From NCBI RefSeq assembly GCF_001583435.1, contig NZ_CP013251.1:3609215-3673214 (forward strand): a stretch of DNA of 64,000 nt. Reading direction: 5' to 3'. The number at the start of each line of letters is the position of its first letter. Position 1 is the stretch's first letter. This stretch comes from Endozoicomonas montiporae CL-33. GTDB lineage: Bacteria; Pseudomonadota; Gammaproteobacteria; Pseudomonadales; Endozoicomonadaceae. Both the position numbers and the translations under genes were made by a program. Shown here piece after piece: positions 8,677 through 17,637 of this stretch. The notes beneath the pieces were generated by a model. It was not told where the DNA came from, did not search any database, and saw only the letters and a list, made by a program, of their open reading frames with translations.

Positions 8677-9621
8677 TCAACCCTTATAAAGCTTGGGGTT
8701 GAGCAAATCCCTCAACCAGTCACCCAGCAGATTAATCACCAGTACCAATACCACCAGGACGACACCGGGAATAACCGTGATCCACCAGCTACCGGAAAAA
8801 ATATACTGAAATCCACTGGAGATCAGTGCCCCCAGCGAAGGTTCAGAGACCGGCATTCCCAGCCCGAGAAAAGAGAGCGCCGCCTCACTGATAATGGCAT
8901 TGGCAATCTGTACCGTTGAAATAACCAGAATTGGCGAAAGACAATTAGGGAGAATATGTCGGAACATAATACGCCGGCTGCCCAACCCCATCACCCGTGC
9001 CGCTTCAACATACTCTTTTTTCTTTTCCGCCAGCACTGAAGCCCGAATAGTTCGGGCATACTGTGGCCACTCGGCAATACCAATCACAAGAATCAGCATC
9101 AGCATTGCCAGACGGTTATACAACTCTGATCCAAACGATGCCTGAAATACGGCCAGTACCACAATCGCCACCATCATCGTGGAAAACGATAACTGAATAT
9201 CCGCAATCCTCATCAGAAAGCTGTCCAGTCGCCCACCAAAATAGCCAGCGGTTAAACCCAGCGTGATGCCCAATGCAGCTTGCAACAACACCGCAAACAC
9301 ACCAATCGTCAGTGAAATACGGGCACCGTATAGAATGGTACTTAACAAATCCCGACCTTGATCATCTGTCCCCAGCAGAAAGCGTTCGTCTCCGTATTCT
9401 GTCCAGGCCGGGGGCAACTCGGAATCCATAATATCAATGGTGGCGAGGTCATACGGGTTGGTCGGTGCAATCACCGGAGCCAGCAATGCCGCCCCCACCA
9501 TCAACAGAAAGATAGCCGCCGATACCATAGCAACCCAGTCACGGGTGAAGCTGTACCAGATCGTAGACTCTTTCACTCTTTGCCAGCGAGACACTGGCGT
9601 ATGCATTATCAGTTCACTCAT
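8677..9621 (-). CDS. peptide/nickel-type ABC transporter permease, DppC-like
   Basis: Second inner-membrane permease of the importer encoded in this operon. The 314-residue protein has the N-terminal OppC-type segment, six membrane helices and the coupling motif EAARVMGLGSRRIMFRHILP, which binds the ATPase. The start codon overlaps the stop of the DppB-like gene (ATGA at 9618-9621), so translation is coupled. It is the last gene of the operon. Dipeptides, oligopeptides, glutathione or nickel are all possible substrates. Confidence 0.9.
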   Translation of the reverse strand: MSELIMHTPVSRWQRVKESTIWYSFTRDWVAMVSAAIFLLMVGAALLAPVIAPTNPYDLATIDIMDSELPPAWTEYGDERFLLGTDDQGRDLLSTILYGARISLTIGVFAVLLQAALGITLGLTAGYFGGRLDSFLMRIADIQLSFSTMMVAIVVLAVFQASFGSELYNRLAMLMLILVIGIAEWPQYARTIRASVLAEKKKEYVEAARVMGLGSRRIMFRHILPNCLSPILVISTVQIANAIISEAALSFLGLGMPVSEPSLGALISSGFQYIFSGSWWITVIPGVVLVVLVLVINLLGDWLRDLLNPKLYKG

Positions 9622-10598
9622 TGCGCAGGCCTTGCCAGATTGACGGTTGGATTAATCAGTCCATAAAGAACATCGACAAGGGTATTGACGATCACAAAGA
9701 TGCCACCCACCACAATCAGATACGCAACAATCAATGGAGTATCAACGCGATGCACCGCTTCCAGAAACAGAAAACCCATGCCCGGCCACTGGAAAACACT
9801 TTCGGTCAGAATGGTGTAAGCCACCATAGTGCCTATCTGCACACCACCCACCGTTAGCACCGGTAGCATGGTATTTTTCAGGGCATGAACAAAATACACA
9901 CGAGCCTTTTTTAATCCTTTGGCTTTAGCAAATTTCACATACTCGGTATGCAATGCTTCCACCATTTCGGAACGGATCAGGCGAATAAACAACGGCAGCA
10001 TAATACTGGCGAGGGCAAAACAGGGCAGCACCAGGTGTAAAATGCCGTCTTTAGTGAAATAGCCGCTCTCCCAAAGACCAAAAACAGACACCAGCTCACC
10101 ACGGCCATACGACGGTAGCCAGCCAAGCTCAATGGAAAAGAAAAAGATACAAAAAATCGCGGTTAGAAAAACCGGTATGGAAATACCAAGAATGCTGACA
10201 CCCAATATCACTCTGGTCAGCCAACTACGAGGGCGAATCGCACAATAGACGCCGGAAGGTACAGAAATAAGCACAATCAGCAAAGTGGCACCAAACACCA
10301 ATTCCAGTGTGGCGGGCAACTTCGCCATAATCACTTTCAGGGCAGGTTCTTTAAAGAAATACGACGTACCCAGATCACCCCGAACCGCTCTGGACATAAA
10401 TCGCCCATACTGAACCAGAAACGGGTCATTTAACCCCATTTCCTGTCGCAAAGCCTGACGTTCTGCTTCAGATACTGACTGCCCCACCATTTCACGTAGC
10501 GGGTCGCCCAGATTATCCTGAATGGAAAAACTGATCAGACTGATAACAGACATGACTGCCAGTCCCTGCATCAGCCTGCGAAATAAAAAAAACAACAT
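9618..10598 (-). CDS. peptide/nickel-type ABC transporter permease, DppB-like
   Basis: First permease of the importer. Six membrane helices, the OppB-type N-terminus (LFRRLMQGLAVMSVIS), the periplasmic segment LGDPLREMVG and the coupling loop EYVKFAKAKGLKKARVYFVHA are present. I start at ATG 10598, which puts the first helix at the N-terminus as in DppB; a GTG start 18 codons upstream is possible. It partners the DppC-like protein, and its gene overlaps that one by 4 bp. Confidence 0.88.
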   Translation of the reverse strand: MLFFLFRRLMQGLAVMSVISLISFSIQDNLGDPLREMVGQSVSEAERQALRQEMGLNDPFLVQYGRFMSRAVRGDLGTSYFFKEPALKVIMAKLPATLELVFGATLLIVLISVPSGVYCAIRPRSWLTRVILGVSILGISIPVFLTAIFCIFFFSIELGWLPSYGRGELVSVFGLWESGYFTKDGILHLVLPCFALASIMLPLFIRLIRSEMVEALHTEYVKFAKAKGLKKARVYFVHALKNTMLPVLTVGGVQIGTMVAYTILTESVFQWPGMGFLFLEAVHRVDTPLIVAYLIVVGGIFVIVNTLVDVLYGLINPTVNLARPAQ

Positions 10599-10680
10599 AA
10601 TACAACCCGGTCGTTTATTTTTAATCTTCCTGAAAATCGCAGCTGCCAGCACCTTGAAGCATGCGACAGCTGCACGACCA

Positions 10681-12237
10681 TTACTGGGTCACCACCAGGT
10701 CACCAAGGTATGGGAAATTCATCACATTAACGACAGATTCAGCCTGAACGCCTTTACCGGCACCCCAGGCCAGATTCTGCCAGTGCAGAGGCACATAAGC
10801 AGCTTCTTCGTAAAGCGTACGCTCAACGTCCTGAAGAATAGCGGCACGCTTGGCCATATCGGTTTCCTGATTAGCCGAACGAACCATACCGTCTATCACC
10901 TGATTACAGTAGTTGCCGCTGTTGTACTGGCCCCAGCCGGTTTTTTCATCGGCACAGGCAGTCAGGTATTCGGTGAAGTTGGCAGAATCTTCTGTGTCTG
11001 AATGCCAGCCAATCAGCATGATATCGGCTGAGCGCAGATCAAACTCTGGCCAGTACTGAGCTTTCGGCAGAGTTTTCAAATCCACCCGGATGTTGATTCG
11101 AGCCAGCATGCTCGCCGCTGCCTGAGCAATACGGGCGTCATTGATGTAACGATTATTCGGAGCCAGCATGGTGATGCTGAAGCCGTCTTCATAACCCGCT
11201 TCTTTCATCAAATGCTTTGCTTTTTCCAGATCAAACTGAGGCTTCAGCTCATCGACATAACCCACATACCCTTTGGGCCCCTGTTGACCGGCTGCCGTGG
11301 CAAAACCACGCATAATCCGTTCGACAATCCCTTCATTATTGATGGCGTAGTTGATGGCCTGACGAACACGCTTATCCTTAAAAGCTTCCACCCGATCCTG
11401 ATTCAGCTGCAAAGTAATCAGACGGGTACCCGGCAAAGTGACCAGATCAGAACGGGCAGAACGATTAATACGGTCATGGTCGTTCGGCGGAACAGGGAAG
11501 ATAAAGTCCACATCACCCGCCAACAGGGCTGCAACGCGGGTAGGGCCTTCTTTAATCGGTGTCAGAGTGATGGTTTTGACATTACCCGGAGACTGCTTGT
11601 CCCAATACTCGGCAAAGCGCTTATAATCGGTTCTCACACCTTGCTGACGACGCTCGACAATATACGGTCCCGTACCAGAAGCATTTCTGGAAGCAAACGT
11701 ATCGGCATGTTTCACCAGACGATCTTTTGGCTGACCTTTGTCGTCTTCACCGCTGTAAAAAACACTGTCCATCGGGAAGATATAGGTGGCGTTATTCAAC
11801 ACCAGCGGGAATGGCTTTCTGGTCACCAGGTCAATCGTGTAATCATCAACCACCTTAAGATCAGCAAAAGGCTCAAAGATGGCACGATAATCAGGACTGC
11901 TCTTTAGTCGATCAAACGTCCACTTCACGTCTTTGGCAGTGAAATCATTACCGGAATGGAATTTCACACCCTTGCGCAGATAGAAGCGCATGGTCAGATC
12001 ATCCTTTCGTTCCCACTTTGTCGCCAGACGCGGTTCAAAGTTCATATCCTGATCCCAGCGTACCAGCGGATCAAACAGCAAATGCGACATTTGCAGTGTG
12101 CCGCCCGACAGCTGCTCGTGCGGATCAAGAGATACCGGATCAGAGTCGTAAGCGACCTTCAGCGTAGCAGCCTGAGCCCCCACTGCCAGTGTTGTGGCAA
12201 GCACCATACCTGCCATGGATTTAAAGATTTTCTTCAT
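10681..12237 (-). CDS. extracellular solute-binding protein, family 5
   Basis: Periplasmic receptor delivering substrate to the permease pair. A Sec signal peptide (about residues 1-23, ending QAA) precedes SBP_bac_5 landmarks: YDSDPVSLDPHEQLSGG, LRKGVKFHSGNDFTAKDVKW, NASGTGPYIVE, RQAINYAINNEGIV and the C-terminal PLHWQN. There is no lipobox, so it is probably soluble. GGGGAGGG upstream of ATG 12237 is a strong ribosome site, fitting the high expression usual for binding proteins. It lies between the ATPase and permease genes. The binding pocket residues do not let me name the ligand. Confidence 0.92.
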   Translation of the reverse strand: MKKIFKSMAGMVLATTLAVGAQAATLKVAYDSDPVSLDPHEQLSGGTLQMSHLLFDPLVRWDQDMNFEPRLATKWERKDDLTMRFYLRKGVKFHSGNDFTAKDVKWTFDRLKSSPDYRAIFEPFADLKVVDDYTIDLVTRKPFPLVLNNATYIFPMDSVFYSGEDDKGQPKDRLVKHADTFASRNASGTGPYIVERRQQGVRTDYKRFAEYWDKQSPGNVKTITLTPIKEGPTRVAALLAGDVDFIFPVPPNDHDRINRSARSDLVTLPGTRLITLQLNQDRVEAFKDKRVRQAINYAINNEGIVERIMRGFATAAGQQGPKGYVGYVDELKPQFDLEKAKHLMKEAGYEDGFSITMLAPNNRYINDARIAQAAASMLARINIRVDLKTLPKAQYWPEFDLRSADIMLIGWHSDTEDSANFTEYLTACADEKTGWGQYNSGNYCNQVIDGMVRSANQETDMAKRAAILQDVERTLYEEAAYVPLHWQNLAWGAGKGVQAESVVNVMNFPYLGDLVVTQ

Positions 12238-12307
12238 TACATCCCTCCCCTGGGATTTTTGTTTTATAGCGATTATTGATGAAGATATTTTTTATAAGCT
12301 GAAGCTC

Positions 12308-14071
12308 TCAGACAACAACGCACCTTTCGTTATGCAGCCTGCCGGTTTGTTCTTCTACATCCAGCCCCTCCCGGGAAAGCTGGTGCATATCCGGCATTAA
12401 TTCAATCAGACTTCTGGAATAAGGGTGTACCGGCTGAGTAAACAGTTGTTCGGTGTCGGCTATCTCGACAATAGCTCCCTCCTTCATGACAGCTACCCGG
12501 TCACACATCTGGCGAATGACCGGAAGGTCATGACTGATAAACAGCATGGTTAAGCCCAGCTCTTCCTGAAGGTCTTTCAATAGGTTAAGAATCTGAGCCT
12601 GAACTGATACATCCAGTGCCGAGGTAGGTTCATCACACATCAGTAATCTGGGGCGTGTCGCCAGAGCTCTGGCAATGGAAATACGTTGCCTCTGACCACC
12701 GGAAAACTCATGAGGATATTTTACGCCCGCTTTCCAGCCCAATCCGACATGATCGAGCAGATCAGCCACAATTTGCTGAACCTGCTGTTCAGATTCAGCC
12801 AGACCATGAAAGCGAATAGGCTCGGCAATAATATTATTAACTGTCATCCGTCCATTCAGGCTTGAATAGGGATTCTGGAAAACCATCTGAATCTGTCGTC
12901 GGATAGGGCGGCGTTTTTTATCATCCAGCCTGCTGATCTCCCTGCCCGCGTACAGAATGTCTCCGCTGTCTGGCGTATAAAGACCCGCAATGACTCTGCC
13001 AATGGTTGACTTGCCCGAACCCGATTCACCCACCAGCCCGAACGTTTCGCCTTCCACTACATTAAAGGAAACATTGCTGGATGCCTGAACGTATTTACGG
13101 TTTTTCTTCAGAAACGCGGACTGGGTTTCAAACTTCAAATTGACACTCTGAACATCCAGCAGGCAGCCGTCATGAAGCTGCTTGCCTTCAATGACTTCCT
13201 GCTGCCCAAGCCAGTGATTTTTAACATCAATGTGTCGGGCTTCAACTTTCTCAATGTATTCAACCCTTGGAAATCGATGCAGTTTGATATCTGCCCTTGG
13301 CACTGCACTGATCAGGCTTTTTGTATAATCGTGGATTGGGTCGTGGAGAATCTGTCGTGTAGTACCCACTTCAACCATTTCCCCCATATACATTACCGCT
13401 ACCCGGTCAGTCGTGTTGGCAATCACCCCCATATCGTGGGTGACAAGGATGCAGCCCACATCGCGTTCTTTGCAGAGTTTGCGAATCAGCTGCAATATCT
13501 GATCCTGTACCGATACATCCAGTGCCGTAGTGGGCTCATCCGCAATAATGAGCTCCGGATCACAGGACAGGGCGATGGCAATCACCACCCTCTGTCGCAT
13601 ACCACCGGAAAACTGATGCGGATACTGTTTTATGCGAATTTCAGGTTCAGGAATACCAACCGCCCGCAACATGGCAATGGCTTTTTGGGTGGCAGCCTGT
13701 TCATTCAGCTGCAGGTTCGTACGTATGGTTTCAACCAGTTGTGTTTCTATGGTCAGCAACGGGTTCAGGGATGTCATTGGGTCCTGAAAAATAAAACCGA
13801 TTCGACTCCCCCTGACCTGTCGAATAGCCTCACCGGAATAACCCGATATTGCCTCACCTGCCAGAACCACCTGCCCGGAAGCCACACGCCCCGGCGGGCT
13901 CAACAGATCAATAATGCCATTACCAATGGTAGATTTTCCTGCCCCTGACTCACCGACCAACCCAAGAATTTCACCCCGGCTCACCGTAAAGGAGACATCG
14001 TTCACTGCCACAGCGACGCCGTGACGGGAGGGAAATTCAATACGCAGGCTATTCACTTCCAATAAAGACAC
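12308..14071 (-). CDS. fused double ABC ATPase of a peptide-type importer (DppD-DppF/GsiA-like)
   Basis: One 587-residue protein contains both ATPases that usually come as separate DppD and DppF subunits. The N-terminal domain has Walker A GESGAGKST (residues 40-48), Q-loop FQDPMTSL, signature SGGMRQR and Walker B LIIADEP. The C-terminal domain repeats the set (GESGSGKST, FQNPYSSL, SGGQRQR, LLMCDEP). Each is followed by an oligopeptide-transporter C-terminal extension. The layout matches GsiA and YejF. It is the first gene of the operon ATPase - binding protein - permease - permease, and powers the pore from the cytoplasm. Confidence 0.93.
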   Translation of the reverse strand: MSLLEVNSLRIEFPSRHGVAVAVNDVSFTVSRGEILGLVGESGAGKSTIGNGIIDLLSPPGRVASGQVVLAGEAISGYSGEAIRQVRGSRIGFIFQDPMTSLNPLLTIETQLVETIRTNLQLNEQAATQKAIAMLRAVGIPEPEIRIKQYPHQFSGGMRQRVVIAIALSCDPELIIADEPTTALDVSVQDQILQLIRKLCKERDVGCILVTHDMGVIANTTDRVAVMYMGEMVEVGTTRQILHDPIHDYTKSLISAVPRADIKLHRFPRVEYIEKVEARHIDVKNHWLGQQEVIEGKQLHDGCLLDVQSVNLKFETQSAFLKKNRKYVQASSNVSFNVVEGETFGLVGESGSGKSTIGRVIAGLYTPDSGDILYAGREISRLDDKKRRPIRRQIQMVFQNPYSSLNGRMTVNNIIAEPIRFHGLAESEQQVQQIVADLLDHVGLGWKAGVKYPHEFSGGQRQRISIARALATRPRLLMCDEPTSALDVSVQAQILNLLKDLQEELGLTMLFISHDLPVIRQMCDRVAVMKEGAIVEIADTEQLFTQPVHPYSRSLIELMPDMHQLSREGLDVEEQTGRLHNERCVVV

Positions 14072-14440
14072 GCAGCCCCCTTACAGACAGCAACAATCCC
14101 TGCAACCACCTGCATAATTCATTGTTATTTATGGCGCACGAATGCTCTGCCAGATCTGGCTGCGGACGGGTAGGAATCTGCCTGCTGAGAAATCAGGTTC
14201 ACTCAGTAAAATAAAAAACCTGCGGAAGCGACAAAGCTTTTGTTAAAAAAATAGTTGTCGCATGATTAACCATGTTTGATGAATAGTTTTTCGAATATTT
14301 ATTGGCAGCCCGTACCACGCATTCGGGCAATCTGCCTGCACTATATCAGAGAAAATAAGAGGAATAAAACACAAGACAGTATTCGTATATAAAAACGACA
14401 ACCTGATGAAAGCTGCCGTTTAAACTGTCTGGGCTGATAA
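14072..14440. other. 370-bp intergenic region, presumed operon promoter
   Basis: AT-rich stretch upstream of the ABC importer operon, also downstream of alaE on the same strand. It should hold the importer promoter, but I find no convincing -35/-10 pair, operator or repeat. Confidence 0.35.
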
Positions 14441-14872
14441 TTATGCAGTTTGTATAGTGCGTTCAGCGAACCAGTTACGACACATCTGCATATAAATACC
14501 ATAAGGGCGTCCCATCAGAATCAGCGCACCCAACTGCCCCATGCAAGCCGTGATGACCTGATCGACAGAAGCTCCGGAAGTGCCGACCAGCACCGCATAA
14601 ACAGGTAACTGAAAGGTCAGGAAAGCGACAATGTCCATTACGGCATCGACAACAGAACCACTGACCACTCTGCGAGCCTGAGCCATAATCCAGTCACGGT
14701 AAATGCCGTAGGGACGAGCAATCAACAGGTTAACCGGGATACTTAACAAGCGTGAATGCAACGACTGCTCAATGCTTAAACCAGCAACAAACAATTCAAC
14801 AGACATACCGACCACTATACCAAAAGTGATCAGCGCAAAGGTATCTGCAATGGTTTCACGCTTAATGGACAT
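14441..14872 (-). CDS. alaE: L-alanine exporter AlaE
   Basis: An inner-membrane exporter that relieves accumulation of intracellular L-alanine. The 143 residues align with E. coli AlaE along their whole length: IADTFALITF, GLSIEQSLHSRLLSIPVN, ARPYGIYRDW and ILMGRPYGIY, within four hydrophobic helices. A repeated RPYGIY motif appears in both halves. It is monocistronic, with its own 5' region. I see nothing unusual in the coding sequence. Confidence 0.9.
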   Translation of the reverse strand: MSIKRETIADTFALITFGIVVGMSVELFVAGLSIEQSLHSRLLSIPVNLLIARPYGIYRDWIMAQARRVVSGSVVDAVMDIVAFLTFQLPVYAVLVGTSGASVDQVITACMGQLGALILMGRPYGIYMQMCRNWFAERTIQTA

Positions 14873-14986
14873 TTTTATCCCCGGACAATCAAGACAATAG
14901 AGACTCCCTGCGCCAATAAGGCACAGAAGAAAAACGGATAGTGTTTGAACGACAGATGAAGAACATCACCTGTTTTCGACGGGGCT

Positions 14987-15015
14987 AATTTAACGCCAAA
15001 ACCATAGTATTACAA
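14987..15015 (-). promoter_or_regulatory. possible alaE promoter
   Basis: On the minus strand: -35 TTGTAA (15010-15015), 17-bp spacer, -10 TAAATT (14987-14992), about 115 bp before the alaE start. Both hexamers are only moderate matches. Confidence 0.3.
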
Positions 15016-15144
15016 TAGTAGAAATCTTTGAATTAGCACCCAAACCAGAAAATAAAACTGGAAAATAAATATAATGCTAACAATATAACCTAAAACAAAA
15101 GATACCAAGCAGAAACATCCACCAAAACCATTAAACAAGCCTCT

Positions 15145-15186
15145 CTGATTCATATCAATCCGCAAATTTCACCCCTCGTGTATAGT
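15145..15186 (+). promoter_or_regulatory. predicted Fnr-dependent promoter of thiM-ubiT
   Basis: The palindrome CTGAT-TCAT-ATCAA (15145-15158) differs at one base from the Fnr consensus TTGAT-N4-ATCAA. A -10-like TATAGT (15181-15186) follows after 22 bp, the spacing of a class II Fnr promoter (site centred near -41.5). Downstream, a small nested hairpin (CCGCAAA 15160-15166 with TTTGCGG 15199-15205) spans the start region. Confidence 0.5.
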
Positions 15187-15246
15187 CTGACGGGGCCTTT
15201 TGCGGCTACAGTTTAGCGACCTTTTTCATCCCAGCCTGGACAAACG

Positions 15247-16047
15247 ATGCACTCCGAAATTTTTGCCACACTGGCAGCTCTCAGACAACAGCAACCGGTG
15301 GTTCATAACATCACCAATCAGGTGGTCACCAACACCACAGCCAATGCACTTCTCGCCATTGGTGCCTCTCCTGTAATGGCGCACGCCCCGGAAGAAATGA
15401 TCGATATGGTCAGTATCGCCAATGCACTGGTGATCAACACCGGCACGCCTTCCCAAGGTCAGCGCCAAGCCATGAAGGCTGCTATTCATGCAGCCAAAGA
15501 GCAGGGCAAACCGTGGATTCTTGATCCGGTAGGAGCCGGTGCCACGCCTTATCGTCTGGAGTTAAACTCGGAGCTACTTGAGTTGCAACCTAACGCCATC
15601 AGGGGTAATGCTTCTGAAATTTTAACCCTGCTGACCGGCTCACCCACAGGTCGAGGAGTAGACAGCGCCTGCGAAGACACCTTCAATGAAACACTGGACT
15701 ACCTTCAGGAACAGGCAGGAAAGCTGAAGACCGTTCTCGCCGTAACCGGTGCAACTGATTACATTACGGACGGCAACCGTTTAGCCACTCTGACTAACGG
15801 TCACCCCATGATGGCCAAAGTCACCGGCACCGGCTGTACAGCAACCGCAATAACCGGTGCCTTTCTTGCCAGTTGCGACGATCCATGGCTGGCAGTGGTT
15901 GCCAGCATTGCCTGTCTGGGTATCGCAGGCGAAAAAGCGGCCTTTTCTGCCAAAGGCCCCGGCTCACTGCAAATGCATCTTCTCGACGAGCTATACCTGC
16001 TGGACGAAGAAACGATTAAGACCCGCTTAAGCCTGAGCAGTCAATAA
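15247..16047 (+). CDS. thiM: hydroxyethylthiazole kinase ThiM
   Basis: Phosphorylates 4-methyl-5-(2-hydroxyethyl)thiazole, salvaging the thiazole half of thiamine. Ribokinase-like features are clear: HNITNQVVTNTTANALLA, the DPVGAGATPYR strand, GNASEI and the anion-hole/catalytic segment TGTGCTATAI. At 266 residues it has normal length. Unusually it stands without thiD or thiE and lies directly upstream of ubiT on the same strand. No TPP riboswitch is visible upstream; an Fnr-like promoter is predicted instead. Confidence 0.93.
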   Translation: MHSEIFATLAALRQQQPVVHNITNQVVTNTTANALLAIGASPVMAHAPEEMIDMVSIANALVINTGTPSQGQRQAMKAAIHAAKEQGKPWILDPVGAGATPYRLELNSELLELQPNAIRGNASEILTLLTGSPTGRGVDSACEDTFNETLDYLQEQAGKLKTVLAVTGATDYITDGNRLATLTNGHPMMAKVTGTGCTATAITGAFLASCDDPWLAVVASIACLGIAGEKAAFSAKGPGSLQMHLLDELYLLDEETIKTRLSLSSQ

Positions 16048-16066
16048 ACAACAAGACAAAGACAGT

Positions 16067-16100
16067 GGGTGCGGCTTTTTGTAGATGCAAGTCCGCACCC
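16067..16100 (+). terminator. hairpin between thiM and ubiT
   Basis: An 8-bp perfect stem (GGGTGCGG 16067-16074, CCGCACCC 16093-16100) with an 18-nt loop. There is no T tract after it, so it may be a partial terminator or RNA-processing site that sets the thiM:ubiT ratio rather than a full stop. Confidence 0.4.
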
Positions 16101-16137
16101 TATGCAACAAAAACACTAAAAAGATCAGGGAAACTTC

Positions 16138-16614
16138 ATGCCGCTACCTACGCCCCCCTTACCCAGCATCAAAACCATGGCAACGCCTCTGCGACTGATG
16201 CCTGATGAATTGATGACTGCCCCCCTGGAAAAAGCAGTCAACCTCGTCTTTCGCCAATCAATTGAAGAGGGCGAGTTTGACTTTATGGAAAACCGGTGGG
16301 TAAAAATACACGTCACAGATGCAGAACTGGACTTTCATATCGGCTTTGATGGCAAGCAACTTAAAGCAGCCAAACACCGCCCGTGTGATGTAGCGTTCTG
16401 CGGCAACAGCAGTGCATTCAAAACACTGGCCTTACGCCGGGAAGACCCTGACACGTTGTTCTTTCAACGTCGTTTAATGATTGAAGGTGATACTGAGCTG
16501 GGGCTTGGCCTGAAGAATTTGCTCGATAGCATTGATACCGAACAACTACCTAAACTGTTTCAAACATTAATGAAAGTAGGCAATAAAATAGAAGACCTTA
16601 ATCATAAGGCATAA
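16138..16614 (+). CDS. ubiT: UbiT, SCP2-domain ubiquinone biosynthesis accessory factor
   Basis: UbiT binds hydrophobic ubiquinone precursors through an SCP2 lipid-transfer fold and is required for oxygen-independent ubiquinone synthesis together with UbiU and UbiV. The 158-residue protein shows the SCP2-like core (VTDAELDFHIGFDG, CDVAFCGNSSAFKTLALRR, DTLFFQRRLMIEGDTELGL) ending in a helix, as in YhbT. The assignment is strengthened by the convergent ubiU-ubiV genes 78 bp away. AGGGAAA precedes the ATG. Confidence 0.9.
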   Translation: MPLPTPPLPSIKTMATPLRLMPDELMTAPLEKAVNLVFRQSIEEGEFDFMENRWVKIHVTDAELDFHIGFDGKQLKAAKHRPCDVAFCGNSSAFKTLALRREDPDTLFFQRRLMIEGDTELGLGLKNLLDSIDTEQLPKLFQTLMKVGNKIEDLNHKA

Positions 16615-16691
16615 AGAGTTGCGCAGGCTGGGACAAACGCAATGCGATTCCCAGCCAATCACTTCAAGTCATCAATGATATCCGGATTAAC

Positions 16692-17582
16692 TCACCTTCT
16701 CATTAGCAGGTCTTTGCCTGAACCATTTTCCCAGTAACCATTGCACTGATCCTCTGCAGGACCGTCACCATAAGGTTGACCTGCCTTGATGACTCCTGCC
16801 AGGTTCTGTGCAATATCCAACACATCGTGAGAATGCGCTGACAGGCGCATAGAATCAACCCCCAGCCTTTCCATATCCTGCCAGCGATCAAGAATATTCA
16901 TACAATGACCAGACATGGTCTGAATACCATTCAGGGTAAACAGTCGTTGATTTTCCTGGGTAGCCAGAGGAATCCCCTGCGGAACCTTCAGGCAGATAAA
17001 CTCGCATTCGTCTTTACCCCTGTCGTTTGCCCTCGCAGTAAAACAACGGGCTGAGTAAGCCAGCGGCATATAACCGTAACTGAATACTTCGGTTTCAATC
17101 TTATCAGCAAGTTTCAGCGCTTCAGCCTGCATTAATATATCGGCCAATTTTTGTTCGGAGAGTTCCAGAGGCAAAACCCAGCGTTTCAAGCCCAGTTTAT
17201 ACAACTGTTTAAGGGTATAGGCATTATAAATATTCAGCGATGGCCCGGTACAAAATTCAAGACCGTTAGACGACAAAAACTTAACCGCTGACATGTCATT
17301 CGCTTCAACCATAAATTCATGGTTGTCACAGATTTTACGCACCTGTGATAATTCAGATTCTGATTCCAGCAGTGTCAATGTAGACAAAATAACTTTTTTT
17401 CCCGCGTCCGTCAGCATCCGGGCAATCGCCATCCAGTCGCCATGACTCAGCTCCCGACGCTTGGAACAGGTGACCTCGCCCAGACAAACACGGTCAATAT
17501 CAGACCGGGATACCTTCTCATAAAAATCAAAAACATCCTGCCGGGACCAGAAATACAACACGGGTCCGAGTGTGGTTTGCAT
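16692..17582 (-). CDS. ubiV: UbiV, U32-family iron-sulfur protein
   Basis: With UbiU, forms a 4Fe-4S heterodimer that hydroxylates the ubiquinone ring without oxygen, using prephenate as oxygen donor. The 296-residue U32 (YhbV) protein retains the four expected cysteines in VCLGEVTC and ARCFTAR...DECEFIC (the cluster ligands are one in the N-terminal half and three in the second group; exact choice is by family analogy). AGGAGGA precedes ATG 17582. It follows ubiU by 55 bp and is the distal gene of the pair. Confidence 0.93.
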   Translation of the reverse strand: MQTTLGPVLYFWSRQDVFDFYEKVSRSDIDRVCLGEVTCSKRRELSHGDWMAIARMLTDAGKKVILSTLTLLESESELSQVRKICDNHEFMVEANDMSAVKFLSSNGLEFCTGPSLNIYNAYTLKQLYKLGLKRWVLPLELSEQKLADILMQAEALKLADKIETEVFSYGYMPLAYSARCFTARANDRGKDECEFICLKVPQGIPLATQENQRLFTLNGIQTMSGHCMNILDRWQDMERLGVDSMRLSAHSHDVLDIAQNLAGVIKAGQPYGDGPAEDQCNGYWENGSGKDLLMRR

Positions 17583-17637
17583 TCGGTCATTCCTCCTGAA
17601 TGATCAGAATCCATTAAAATAATTCTTGGACAATCAA

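Noticed and set aside
14873..15246. TPP riboswitch upstream of thiM
   Set aside because: The conserved THI-box segments (CTGAGA, and the GATAATGCCAGCGTAGGGA-like part) are not found.
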